DNA of 64,000 nt. Source: Raffaelea ambrosiae (lineage: Eukaryota > Ascomycota > Sordariomycetes > Ophiostomatales > Ophiostomataceae). The stretch is from positions 163,021-227,020 of the forward strand of contig PCDI01000006.1 of NCBI GenBank assembly GCA_002778195.1, in the 5' to 3' direction. The notes under the pieces were generated by a model. The model ran no database searches, was not told the origin of the DNA, and saw only the letters and a program-made list of their open reading frames with translations. How positions within the stretch are numbered: position 1 is the stretch's first letter; each line of letters begins with the position of its first letter. This document shows positions 48,630 through 60,237 of this stretch, in pieces. Both the position numbers and the translations under genes were made by a program.

Positions 48630-51111
48630 TTACGCGGGCAGACCGCGCTTCTCGCTCTCCGTAAAGAAGATCACCATCCGCCACAGCTTCTTGACCAGAT
48701 CCTCGGCAGCCTCGTCCAGCGCTTCTTGTAGCTCCTCGACTAGCTCTTCCGGCTTGCCGTGCTTGCGCAGATGCTCTTCCACCACCTCCACTAGGAACTG
48801 CTCCTGCACACCCAGATACTCCACCACCTTCTTCTCCACAAACGGCCGCAGCTTGTCGCGGATCACGGCATCGTCCATGTAGTCCCACTTGACATCCCAC
48901 GCCCAGAGGCCGGCCTTCTCGGTCGGGATCTCCTGTGCGAGCGCCCGCACCGCCTGGTTGATCTCCTCGTCCGACATGCCCGCTGTCGCTGACATCGGCT
49001 CGAATTTGATCGGCACCAGCTGCCGCTTCGTGGTCGCGTCCTGCTCTTCGTCGTCCAGCAGACCCTCCACCTCGGCCACCGTCCGCTTGGCTGCACCGCC
49101 ACGTTGAGCCTGTGCCTTCTGTGCGGCAGCACCGAAGGAAATAGTGAAGCGCTGTGGCGCTGCTGCGGATTCTCGTTCCTTGAGCCGCCGCTCTTGGTCA
49201 ATCTCCAGCTCGTGTGCCTGCTGCTCCAGGAACGAGTCTGCCATATCCCGTGCCGTCTCCATCTCGGCTTCCTGTTTCCGCAGCTCGTCCTGCTCAGCGC
49301 GGCGATCCGCGGCGTCCCGCGCTTCTTCTTCCGACTTATCGTGTGCACGCTTGCGCAGCCACGTCGCGTGATCGCGGTAGTAGATGTGGTTCTTGCGGCT
49401 GGACTCCCGCTCGTCTTCCCAGTTCTTGTCGCGGCTAATCTGCTCTTCCTTGTGCCGATCCGCATTCTCCGTCTCAGCGCGTTCGCGCTCCCTCTCGCGA
49501 TCAATGGCTGCTCCCCTCTGCCGCTCGCGGTTGACCCACTTTCGCTCGGCCTCCTGGTACAGCTTGTCGTCCTCTGCTGTCTGTTTCCGCTGCTCGCGTC
49601 GGTACAGCTCGTCATCGCTCGCATCGGTATCATCTTCCTCCTCGTAATAGTGGCGGTGGTGTTGGTCTCCGTTGGTGCCTCCATTGACAAAGCCGACATT
49701 CTTCCGATGGCTGGCCCCGCCGCGGGGTCCGAGGGGAATGTTGTTGGTACTAGAAGGGGGCGGCGAGTCGAGCCGGGACAGTCGTGCCGCCTGGCTTTCG
49801 CCATTCCGGCGACGCTCCGCTTCCTCCAACTCCTGCTCCTTCTTGAGCCGCTCCAGATCTCTCTGGTTGCTGCGCTCGCGAAACGAGGCGATTTCAGAGG
49901 CAACCATCTCGCGGATTTCGGCTGGGATGTCGGCCAGCTCGTCTTCTTGTGCCAGGGGGATATTAACCACTTCGACACCTTCGCCCGACGTGGCTGCCGC
50001 GTCGGTCATCTTGATGTCACCATCGGCTTCTCGATCGGCGCGCTGTGTCGGATAGAAGAGCTCGCGTAGAGCCGCCTTCAGGGCTGTTCTCCTTAATTCC
50101 CGTTGTGCCTTCGCTTCAGCCGCTGCCTCATCACTCTGGTTCTCCTGGTGTGCTTCGATGTACTTGAGACTGACCGGATCAACGGCAATTTGGAGTGCCA
50201 CCTTTTCAACACCCCCGAAGCTGTCATCCTTGTCCTTCTTGCCGTCTGTCTCTTCTGCTGGCGGCTCATCCCGCGGTTCCTGCTTTTTCAGCGGCACCTC
50301 GACGTCCTTGAGCAGTTCGATGGCAGACGCCAGCGAATCAGCATCTTCGAATTGTGCAAAGCCAAAGAGCTCACCCTCATGGTCACTCAGATGTGACTTG
50401 CTCGAGTCCCACCGACTCAGCTTACCCGCGATGCCCAGCAGTTTCTCCACTACGGACTCGCCGCCGACGCCCTCAGGAATTTTGTGCACGAAAATAGTCC
50501 GCAGCTTCTCGTCAGTAGTCGGCGGTGCCTGGGAATGCATGTTGTCGCGGATGTTGGCGCGCGTCTGCTCGAGGTTGTTGCCGCCGCCCCGGTCATGCCG
50601 GAAATCTGGCCGCATCGGCCCGCCTCCGGCAGAGAGAGGCGTCTCGGGATCTCGCCGGCCCATCGACTGCGGCGCATTTGGCCTGGCTGGAAGAGAGGAC
50701 GCACCACCAAGTCGGATTACGGGGGCATTAAAATTTATGTTGGGCAGGTTGGGCGGGGGTTGGAAGGAAGGGGGAAGTGCGCTTGGTCGATTAGCTTGTG
50801 TCGCACTGGAAAGCTGCTGCACACCAGGTGGTGGTGCCATTCCTGGGGCAGAAGACATGCCTGGAGGCGGGCCTTTGGGCGTCTGGTTAGCTAACGTGAA
50901 AGACGATGAGGCGCTGTAGCACTTGTAGGAAGCCATACCAAAGCCCGGATGACCCATTCCAGTAGCGGCATTGGGGCCAGGGTAATGATTGTAGTTTGGA
51001 GGAGTCCCATAAGGGTTACCTGAAAACATTGTTAGCTATCAAGAAAAGAGGAGGGGCGTTCGAAAGGGTGTGCATTGTGTCCTTACCTCCTCCATATGGG
51101 TTGTACGCCAT
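48630..51111 (-). CDS. RBM25/SNU71-like splicing factor with PWI domain
   Basis: Two exons (51111-51087, 51019-48630) encode 804 residues. A Pro/Gly/Asn-rich N-terminus (PGMAPPPGVQQL, ALPPSFQPPPNL) precedes a single RNA-recognition-type domain (RTIFVHKIPEGVGGESVVEKLL, GFAQFEDADSLASAIELL). A long Arg/Glu-rich region of about 350 residues (RDLERLKKEQELEEAERRR, RERERERAETENADR) follows, and then a PWI domain at the C-terminus (LWAWDVKWDYMDDAVIRDKLRPFVEKKVVEYLG...). This is the order in RBM25 and fungal Snu71-like U1 snRNP-associated splicing regulators. Another long frame overlapping the Arg/Glu-rich part is a shadow. It is head-to-head with the bS21m gene. Confidence 0.92.
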
Positions 51112-51609
51112 GCTTGTTGGCTGGCTTGTGACTGCTCCGAGAAAAGGAAATCCAGAGAGCGCATTCGCTTGCGCTCGTTGAAATGGGCGACAGTTAACTT
51201 GGGTAATTAGAATGTAGTCTACTTCGGGAGATGTGTGTTTCAACTCTCACCTCTGGCCGTTCGAGTCTGGGTCGCTGAGCTATGAAAAAACAATTCTGGA
51301 AGCAAAAACGCGAAGAAGCTATTCAGGCGGAAAATGCACCGACAGTTTGCATTGCGACACTAGCGCGTTTCGGCTCGGACTAACATTCGACCGGGTAAAT
51401 TTTGGAAGCCGCCTTGGCGTGGAAAGCTTTCTGAGACCATACGGTATCTGACGATAAAATCAATCTTGCCCGGGCGCACGACCATTGAGGACTGGGATTT
51501 TAGCATTAAAGCTGCGACAGCGGGTGAGTGCATTGCTTTGCAAAAAATGATACTATGCTCAATTGGATCTAACATTGGAGCTGGCAGATACTCACCCGAC
51601 ACCGCACGT
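51112..51609. promoter_or_regulatory. Shared upstream region of the RBM25-like and bS21m genes
   Basis: 498 bp separate the divergent start codons. It contains no TATA box that I can see. The in-frame upstream codons of the bS21m gene (from 51466) reach into it but lack the Arg-rich mitochondrial presequence features. Confidence 0.4.
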
Positions 51610-52242
51610 ATGGAGGTCCGGCGGCTAGCACGGGCAGCGTTCAGCTGCCCGCCAGTGACGACGTCGACAGTCCTCAACCGACTTTACGGGAACACCATTC
51701 GGCCCGCTTTCCCCGGTGTATCTGTCCTGGCAATTCAGAGACAAGAAAGACGACAGCTGTCCTCAACACCCGTCCGACTCAGCGACCAGAATTCCTCAGC
51801 GCCGCCATCATGGCCACCAAGCCGGCCGGCGACACAGCAGCCGAACGACGGCAAAAGGAACACTGCCGTCCCCGCTTCTCAAAACCCCCTTGAAGATATG
51901 TACCCCTCGAAAGACCCGGCCAGCTGGGCCATGTGGTCCAGCGATGACTTCTACCGGCGGCACGCGATCGAGAAGCCACAGGGTCCGACTTTAAAACTGG
52001 GGCCGGCGATCGGCCGCACGGTGTACGTGGGTGGCAACGTGGACCAGGCGCGAGCGTTCCTGCTGATGCACATTGAATCGAGGCGCAATGGTGTGCAAAC
52101 CGACTGGAGCCGGCAAAGGTTCTACGAGCGAGGTGGAACGAAGCGCAAGCGGCTCAAGAGCCAGCGTTGGCGGAGGCGATTCAAGAATATCTTCAGGGAC
52201 ACCCTGCACCGGGTGCAGCATCTGGCCAGGCAGGGGTGGTAA
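51610..52242 (+). CDS. MRP21: Mitochondrial small-subunit ribosomal protein bS21m
   Basis: One exon of 210 residues from ATG 51610. The N-terminus (MEVRRLARAAFSCPP, Arg/Ala-rich, no acidic residues after the second) suits a mitochondrial presequence. A low-complexity middle leads to the S21 core at the C-terminus: GGNVDQARAFLLMHIESRRNG, DWSRQRFYERGGTKRKRLKSQRWRRRFKNIF. This is the bS21 family, in fungi called MRP21. The in-frame ATG-like start 48 codons earlier (51466) would spoil the presequence. Confidence 0.88.
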   Translation: MEVRRLARAAFSCPPVTTSTVLNRLYGNTIRPAFPGVSVLAIQRQERRQLSSTPVRLSDQNSSAPPSWPPSRPATQQPNDGKRNTAVPASQNPLEDMYPSKDPASWAMWSSDDFYRRHAIEKPQGPTLKLGPAIGRTVYVGGNVDQARAFLLMHIESRRNGVQTDWSRQRFYERGGTKRKRLKSQRWRRRFKNIFRDTLHRVQHLARQGW

Positions 52243-52458
52243 GACGGGGAGCCAGCAGAGGCTGAGAAAAGGAGGCGATGTGTGTGTGTGTCTACATGAC
52301 CGGCTACGTGTACAATATATACAATACAAACCAGCAATATACAAAACGAAGCATGCATCTCTCACAGTGTGGAGGACAGAAAAGGTATACATACGTCCCA
52401 ATCATCATCATTGTTTGTATCAATTAGAAGGCGCTATGTAAGATCATTCATGCTGGGC

Positions 52459-54960
52459 TCAATACATGTCTTCGTGACTCGGAATCGGGCTCATTTTGAT
52501 TTTTGGACGGCTGCGGAAGATAGCCTCAGCGTCGTCTTGCTGACTAGATATGAGCTCCTCCGTCAAGATCACCGTTCTCTCCTCCTCCTCGACCAGAGGA
52601 GCGGGAGCCATGCCGTGGCCATTGGTATCCCTTCTCATTGACATCGATGCGGAAGGGCGGGCGCCATGCTTGCTTTTTCGTTGTGACCGCTTCCGTTCCA
52701 ACTGTGCCTTTTGCCTCGATGCTTCGAAACCCATCATGCTCTTCCGCGTCCGAGCGATCAGGTCTTCGTAGCCGCCCTCTGCTTTCCTCGCGCTATCGCT
52801 TTGTTCATGGCCCGTGTCTTTAGCCTTAGTATGGGCTTCGGGATTGACACTACGTCGAATCGTCAGGGCATCCAAGTCTGGTTCGTTGTCATCATTATCG
52901 TCGACGTGCACCTTTGGTGCTCGCGAAGAATGAGCCATCGACATGCGTGTCCGCTCTGCCAATGACAATGTGTAGCGCGATTTCTTCACAGGTGATGGAG
53001 ATGCCTTGTCCATGGACGCTAATATTTCGTCTGCCATATCTTCTGTTGGTGACGGCATCTCTTCCTCTTCAATTGGTGGGGGTGAAACGTGGTCCTCAAC
53101 TGGCTCGTCGGCCATCTTCGGGGGCAAGCGTGTTGGCGAGGGTGTTTTTGGCGGCGAGTTAAACTTCGCTGATGGCCGTGTTGAGGAAGCAAGTGGCGCG
53201 GTCTGTCGTCGTCGAATAGGGAGATCTTGAATCGTTGTCTGGGCCAGCTCCGTGGGCAGTGTATGTGCGACATCCGTTGCCGCCCGGCGAAAACTCTGCG
53301 ACGGTAGCTCCGGCTCGTCGTCTGAATCGTAGGACTTCACACTGTAGGCCTTGCCCTTGTCCCTGAGCAGTACCCGTTGCGTGGATCGCGAAAGTGTTCT
53401 CGTGTCTTCGGGTGGAGGGGCAGGGGGCGTCTTGACTGTTGAGTGGTCGTCGATGTCGCTAATTTCTGAAGTCGGCTCGTCGTCCAATGTCTCTGCGCTC
53501 ATCTTTCGTGCTCTGGACGACTGTCTTGCGGCTTTCCGGCGCGACTGCAAGAAAGTGGATAGAGCCTTTGTGTCTGAGTTGTTGGCTTGACCGAGCTCGA
53601 ACTCCAAACCGCCCATGAGGTCAGCATAGTCGGAACGGAGAGGAACGAAAGTTTTCTTGCGTGCCTTCCTTGGGCTGGACATGGTCGGGTAGAGGCTGGT
53701 ATGTGTGTTGAAACCCAAGTCAACGCCTCTCTGTGTCTTCGGCGTGGTCCTAGACGCGTGGGTGCTGTTGTCGGTCGGCCCCCTAAACAAGTTTCTGTGG
53801 AATGCCTGCCACTGCTGGAGTCTCTCGTGGTGGCGTTGAACTTGTCGGTCTAGCTGTTCCAGCAGACCTGCAGGGCCTTGTCCTTCTAATTCGCCCAGGC
53901 GCCCAGCTTGCACTCGCCTCCAGACGCGATCGTAAGGCGTGGCCAGAAGCTCGTCCTTCCGCTCGCGGTCATCGCCGTGCAGGAGAGTCACCATCCACTG
54001 CTCGCTGCCCGTCCAATTGTTCCGAACAATCTTCCACAGGTCCTGTTTCGCGTCTTCAGATATGCTGTCCGCCATAGACTGTGTCGACTGCTCTTCCGCA
54101 GCTTTGGCAAATTCGCGCCTCCGTGCCAAGCTTCTCTGCTTCAAATCCAGCAGCACGGAGAAGTCCCTGTATCGTTCGCGGGCTGTTTCCCTTGCCTGGA
54201 GCGTCCTGGAAAGTGAGCTCTTGTGCGCCAGAATGAGGCCGTTCAGCTCCGTCCGGTCAGAGGAGTAGCCCCTGTTCTCAAGCGCGAGAGTTTCTGCAGC
54301 AGCTGGATAATCTTGTTTGTTGTTCAAGTGGTATTCGGCGACCACTTTTTTGAGGACAGCAGAGGAGAACACTGCCAGGATCTCCTCGAGTCGTTCGCCC
54401 CTGCAGTCGTCCAGCATGGTCTTCCGAATGATAGCATCGCGGCCGAGAGTGCCATTCTTCTTGGCTTGTTCGAGGCCTCGCAGCAAAGACGCACGCAGGT
54501 TGAGCGACTGGACCTGGTCGGCTGGTGGGAAGAACGGCCGCATCTGTCGACAAAGGCATGTTAGCTTTACGGGGTGGCAAGGTCACAGAGACAAGTCAAG
54601 CACAGCGTGTCTCACACTGCGCGCCTCCTCGGTATCCCACAGGCAGAAGAGCTGGTACAGCGCCCACTCGACACACTGGATGCGTTTCTTCTGGCCATGG
54701 GTAGCATCTTTCGAAGCAAAGGTCCGGGTCGTGATGTTTGGCCAGTCCGGGAGCAGGTCGAGATCGAGCAGGCGGAGGTTGGTCAGGAAGATGGAGATGT
54801 TCGATGTCGATATCAGCACTTGCGTGGAGACGGTCGCACCAGCATTGGCAAGCGAGCTTACGGAGCCCGACAATGCTCCTGGGAGTGCCGGTGTCTTTCC
54901 ATTTGGCACACGACCGGATCGTGTTCGGGAGAGCAGTGACGACGAGTGCACGCCGGCCAT
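52459..54960 (-). CDS. HAUS augmin-like complex subunit 6
   Basis: Two exons (54960-54616, 54543-52459) join in phase 0 to 809 residues. The HAUS6 N-terminal domain is recognisable: FLTNLRLLDLDLLPDWPNI, KKRIQCVEWALYQLFCLWD, then MRPFFPPADQVQSLNLRASLLRGLEQAKKNGTLGRDAIIRKTMLDDC. A helical region (to about residue 380) is followed by a long disordered basic/acidic tail with many Ser/Thr-Pro sites (SPPKTPSPTRLPPK, MDKASPSPVKK), typical of cell-cycle kinase targets. Augmin recruits gamma-tubulin to spindle microtubules. The ATG sits in a GCCACCATGG context. Confidence 0.87.
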
Positions 54961-55419
54961 GGTGGCATTTTCGAGGTCGCAAGTGGACAGCAAAGGGCAA
55001 ACGATTCTTCACTCAGTGCTGTGCGGCAGGCGCTCGCAATGGAGAGCGACACCAGACAAGCGCTCGTGAGGAATGTGAGGCGTTTTGTGTGGCAGCGCAG
55101 ATGGCCGAATGTGCGGGCGCTGTAAACAAACAAATGTGAATGAATAGGGGGCCTGACCGCTGGTTGGTGTTAAAATCGGCACTAGAACGTGGGGTTGTTT
55201 TCTGTCCCGAAACAATACTACTGTACTACCATGAACACGCAAAAACACGCACTAACTACATATGTAAGTAAGTACCTAGCTACAACCCACTGTAGCCAGC
55301 TCAGCCCCCCGCAAATCGCTGTGGATAACAATGCCAGCTAATGATTGTATGATGCATAGGAGTCCTAGCAATCCGTCAGAACTACATAGTAGTTACTTTC
55401 CGACATGGAAGAGTAAATG

Positions 55420-55920
55420 TTAATAAAGCATTCAAAATGGATCACTCCAACTCACCTGCCGAAGCAAACGTCCCGATCAGCCCCAACCCGGCGAGCGCTA
55501 CGCCCTGCACCAGCGGCCCCACCCAAGCCTTCTTTGCCTTGTCTGCCGTCTCCATCCTCGGAGCGCCGCGGCACGCATTTCTGCCAGGAGCTGTTGTTCA
55601 TGTTCGCGCTGTACGCGTTCCCTCGTCTCGAGCCCCCGGTGCCAGCGAGACTCCATGGCCGAAATCCGTACCTCATGGCGCTCCTCTTCTTCCACGTAGA
55701 TTTGTAGCAGAGACACTTTCATGGCTTCTCGGTCGACGCGGCGCTGGGCAAGGTACTGTTTGAGGGTGTTCTGCTGTTCTGCTGTTCTGCGGTTCTGCTG
55801 TTCTATGACGGCGACGGTGGCACCTGCTTCGTCTTGTTGGCGAATGTCTTCTGCTTCTTGGCTGTAGACTCCCGGGCCAACGAATTCCCGAGTGGTCTGG
55901 CGGATCTTGACAATTTGTGT
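55420..55920 (-). pseudogene. Coiled-coil gene fragment with frame breaks
   Basis: The minus strand carries a convincing coiled-coil stretch (QQNTLKQYLAQRRVDREAMK, LLQIYVEEEERHEVRISAM, RERVQREHEQQLLAEMRAA) in one frame at 55920-55520. Before it a second frame has a hydrophobic N-terminal-like segment (RIQFLVGACLFASSS). After it a third frame reads METADKAKKAWVGPLVQGVALAGLGLI, a likely membrane helix, ending at 55446. I find no plausible intron to link the three, so I read this as a decayed gene, but short unrecognised introns are not excluded. The CTGCTGTT-type repeat at 55767-55803 codes for part of the Gln-rich bit. Family unknown. Confidence 0.35.
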
Positions 55921-56029
55921 CTCACGTCTAGATAGGAGGAGCGAACTTTTCCAACAGCAGTCTCGTTGAGGGAAAGGACGTCGTTGACGAGCTTGTGCTG
56001 GACACTGGAACTCGCAAACAAACACGCTC

Positions 56030-56877
56030 CTACCAGGAATTGAATTCGGTACAACTCTGGCTGCATTTTCAAATGATGGAACATGGTTTAAAGTATGGGA
56101 TACGGCAACTGACAAGCATTATTTTACGTCAGAGGGCCACCAAGAAAAAAACATCAAGAAACTGGAACGGAGATATAATGACGGGATGGACCTTCTATCG
56201 TCTTCGACATCGAATTCGAGAGCGAATTCGAGAGGTACTTTGGAACTGGTCTCCCGGAGGGACGCTCATGGTAAGCGCACGCAAAGACAATCTAAATATT
56301 TAGAACACATTGACGGGCAAGTGCGCGTTAACGATCAACAACACTCGTGGCTTTAAAGGTTGCATTTTAGAATGGCCGCACGGCACTCGCTGTGGCTCTT
56401 GGTCGAACCTCGAAAGTTCGTGGTCAAACCGTGAAAGTTTTTGGATACAAGGCCAGGGAGGCGCATATGGACGCCTGAGAAGCTGTATGATTTTGTGGTG
56501 ACGTTACAGTGGTCGTGCGATGGGATGCGACTCGCAGTGCTTGTTATGGACCCCATGCTCGAGATCATCAATACAGCGACGGGAACTGCGATCGTCTCGT
56601 GGGGTGGTCAGACAATTAGCTGCGGCTTGCAATGGTATACAAGAATAGCATATTGACCTTGGATACGGTGATGGACCAGTGCATTTCGAAGATGGATTCT
56701 TCTTTTAGAAGTGGCTTTAGATTAGTCGCCTGGACACCCGGTGGGATGGAGCTCATGGTTGTGTTGGACAGGTGTGTTATGATCTTTGGCGTGGCGACGG
56801 GTCAGTGCGTGTCAACCATTACAAAATATCTACCAAGACGGTCTTTGGAAGAGCATATCGAAACACGAAAAATCTAG
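56030..56877 (+). pseudogene. Broken WD-repeat gene
   Basis: Four WD40-like segments lie in order in different frames of the plus strand: TLAAFSNDGTWFKVWDTATD near 56055-56115; ALAVALGRTSKVRGQTVKVFGYK near 56380-56450, then stop codons; LQWSCDGMRLAVLVMDPM and IINTATGTAIVSWGG near 56500-56600; RLVAWTPGGMELMVV and IFGVATGQCVSTI near 56720-56815, ending at TAG 56875-56877. Repeats of this kind occur in NLR-type and other fungal WD proteins. No intron scheme joins them, and the N-terminal part is missing or overlaps the coiled-coil fragment on the other strand. It is best read as decayed. Confidence 0.5.
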
Positions 56878-58044
56878 ATCGGGGAAAATATGATTTGTAA
56901 AAAACACAACTTCAATCACTTTCTGCATCGAAATTCTCAAGGGTTTTCTTGGAGGCTCAGTGCAATCCAACCATAGTCACCACTCGATGACTGCCGACGA
57001 CATCTGTGACCCTTTCTGCCATTGAGAGCAGGATATTCTAAAGTGGCTTGGTTCGTTGCCGCACCGTAGCCGACCCAAAGCCGCCCACTCGTGTCTTTTT
57101 TTCATAAATTGCAGGATGTTGCGCTGCCGTCGCCTCTAGTTACGCCGGCTTGAGCCAAATTAATGCCGTTTGTACCTTACCGTTATACCTACCTTGATGT
57201 GCCGAGGTAGTAAATTGCTGGAGAGGTTGGTGCCACGACTGGCTCCGTTAGAACGGAATCTCGTTGCGTATTTAGCCTCCATTCTGTTACAGTTCGACAC
57301 TCGCCGAGCCACAATGGACTAGGCAAATATTAAGAAAAATGCTAATATAAGGCTTTCTACGCCTGGCTATTTCATGATGCCCCCGTGTGGCTCTTAGAAG
57401 CAAAGCTCTTGGCATCGTATCGTGAGACTTGCCGGCCATGGGAGTAAAATGAAGTAAGAAGATCTCGGATAGAGAGCAGAAAAAAGGGATATAACTATGT
57501 CCTTACAATCGTATTGATCGCCGGATTCTTCACATCACTCTTCACTTCAAATATACCTGTGAAAAAAAATATCGAAAGCATCCCACTAAGCATGGATAGG
57601 AGAAATGCTTAGGAGGGACCGCACCCTGTAGTGAACCGTCGTTCACTGCAAGATATTTGTGGTTACCCCCCCCCCCCCCCCAACAAATAGGGCAGAATAC
57701 ACTGAATAGTCTCACTCACCATAAAACAAGATTTAACAGAAGATTCTCGTATAGGGGCCGAGACGCTTCTTATCTTAATAGACTACTGCACAACATGGAA
57801 ACGCTCAAGCTGGGTGGTACCCTTTCAAAACCAAGCAGTCAATTCGAGTATTAAGCGTAATTCAAAGATTCGACTCTCAAGAACTGCGCTGACAAAAAAT
57901 CCTGGAAACAGGCCCACCACAATATCTTTGTTCCAAAAGACATGCGCCAGCAGTGAGTGTTTCCTGAACTCTGATGGCTGAAAAGTCACGACCTATTGTC
58001 TCAATATTTCGATCTTCTTCACTCATAGTCACTTGATTGTTCTT
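56878..58044. other. Intergenic region, AT-rich in parts
   Basis: No supported gene. A run of 16 C lies at 57666-57681. Short open frames around it are not protein-like. Confidence 0.5.
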
Positions 58045-58546
58045 TCAATAATTTCTCCAGAGCTCTTTCCGAAACCCTTCCGTTAACCGCTCATCCTCGC
58101 CATGCAGTTCTTGCCAACCAACAAACCCTCGATCAAGGACATAGACAGCCTGTTCTGTCTTCGTCTCTGATTGCGTTTCTGATGCTGCTGGCTTCTTATT
58201 TTCCAGCATGCGCAGGTATTTTAGGGCGGCCCCGGGACCCCGTTGCTGAGAAAGTGCGCAGTGGAAGACAACAGTATCGGTATCTTGAAGCAACCGAACA
58301 AGTGTCGGCAAGGTGGCGTCTAGACTTCCGGACGGGAAGTGGAGGGACCCCCTGATATGGCCGCCGATATAGTCTAGCTAATTCTCAGTATACGGATAGA
58401 TAGAGTGAACCAAGGCAAGAGAGTGGCATACCATCATCTCGCACATCCACAATGGCCAACTTCTTGGCCGAGACGGCGGGGCTGGCAAGAATGAGGTCGG
58501 ACAGCTGAGCCGCCGACATATATCGGAGACTGGCGATTGTCGCCAT
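58045..58546 (-). CDS. Cdc25/rhodanese-fold phosphatase or arsenate reductase (Ibp1/Acr2-like)
   Basis: Two exons (58546-58432, 58373-58045) join to 147 residues, normal length for the family. The rhodanese fold reads MATIASLRYMSAAQLSDLIL, KKLAIVDVRDDDYIGGHIRGSLHFPSGSL, and the active-site loop VVFHCALSQQRGP with the Cys-x5-Arg signature. The C-terminal part, AVYVLDRGFVGWQEL, is also typical. Close fungal relatives are Ibp1 (a Cdc25-like phosphatase) and arsenate reductases such as Acr2. Which activity applies cannot be told from the loop. It stands apart between gene remnants but is itself intact. Confidence 0.9.
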
Positions 58547-60237
58547 GGCGTTCAGGGAAAGCAAGTAAGCGGTGGGAGCGACGTGTTGGATGGAGCCAGA
58601 GTCGTCGTATGTCGAAGATGACGTTGCTGAGATCGCAAAGGAAAAAGTCTCCGGGGGGTTGTGAATTTAAGTGGGGCCCTGCCTAGTTAATTAGTTAAGT
58701 TGCCGTTTTGGTCTTCTCCCCGCCTTTTCAACAACTTTGTATTTGCCTTCTTACCAAATGCTTGTGGCACAATCATTTCACTTTTTTGGTTTGTTTTGCT
58801 CAATACTCGCACTCGTATGAAAATCATATTGATCCCTCATGGAGGTCTCATTCATTCTGAGCTTACCGTCGGTAGATGCTGCGTGTCCCCTGGTACCTAG
58901 AATCTGCTTTCAGAACGGACCAAAAAATTGAGAAGGCGTACGCCTAACACTGTGTCATTGCGGGCTGATCTGCTTGCTTTGGTTGCTTTGTTTCGAGGAC
59001 TGCGGTCACGAACGGACCCTGCAAACAGACGCGCAAACAGGTCCCCCGGTGTTAGACTCGTAAAGCGGCGACCCAGGCAGTGAGGAACATGCAAGGGATG
59101 AGAGCTTTTTCTGAGACCAGAGACCAAGCATTTAAAAGGCGAAAACTAGCAATAGAAGAGATTTGGCCGAAAAGATTCGACTTCATAAGCCTGGTTTTAC
59201 TTCAATGAGATTCACTCGCGTTACGCAGCCTCAGTTCGGCCCTTGGAGTTTACGGCGCCCCCGAACCTTCACATATTCGCTTTACACAATTGAATTCGAC
59301 GATGCTGCGTTGACTCTCAATTTCGTTGCCAATAACTCTCTCTATAACAGTTGCAAGCTCTTGGTTCGCCTTAAGTGTAAGTTGTTCTGTTTATAAAATC
59401 CTACTTCTTTACATTGGCTATGGACATCTCTCTTGGCATGACAAGAAACATCTCTAAGACACCTCTCTTCGGTCGACCACCCCCTCCTTCATCGACTACT
59501 CGATGGCTGAAGCCAGCAACACAACACACGATGCCACAGTCTGCGCTGACGGAAACTGTTCCAGAACGGCTATTTTCAGCAGTGGCGGGTCGGCGAACAG
59601 CGTTTCGCCCGGCCCGTTTTTGGATCGGTTCGTGGCTCTGACGGACATTTCGGTTGGGTTTGTTGAGATCCGGGAGCTGGCTCCCAAAAATGTTCCGCAT
59701 GCAAGGTGGCGCCCCTTGACGTCGAAGATGGGACTGTTGCGCAAATGTCGTGTGGTATTGGTGCGCTATGATAGCTGACGACGACTTCATGGCTCCATAT
59801 ATTTCGCCAAGACATTCCGTTGTTTGCGAAATGGTGGTACCCTAAAGGCCAGGAAATAGCCTTCCAAACAACAATGTGTTGGGTATTTCGGTGATCTGTG
59901 CGTTGAATTTCAGAGTTCCTAGGTTCCTGTTTCTGCTGTGACATAGGACTCGTCAACAACCCCATTTTACATAGTTAGTATGTACTTGTAGACCGGAAGA
60001 TTAAAGGAGAATCTCCATTTACATTACACCGAAAGCCGCACTGCATGCTGCTGAGTCCTTCTTGTGCCAGTCGTCTGACACACTGGACGGAGTCCATGCG
60101 CCTGCGACAAGCCGAATACTACGGTATTCAGTTCGTCCAATTTCATTTTATCTTCAAATTAAATCATCAAGGCCTCGCCTTGGGTTTTTCTTTTGGAAAG
60201 CTCAAAAAAAAATCAAGCGAATGAGAACTGTTGTGAT
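58547..60237. other. Intergenic region
   Basis: 1.7 kb with no gene I can support. Two overlapping frames at 59401-59965 on the minus strand and at 59503-59778 on the plus strand (MAEASNTTHDATVC...) are open but share no known domain and lie opposite one another. Confidence 0.45.

Noticed and set aside
48863..49978. 371-codon minus-strand frame in the RBM25-like gene
   Set aside because: Second frame through the Arg/Glu-rich repeats; the PWI and RRM parts are in the other frame.
50880..50940. Intron-like GTATGG...CCAG inside the RBM25-like gene
   Set aside because: Length 56 bases would break the frame, and the GCTAAC lies too close to the acceptor for a branch point.
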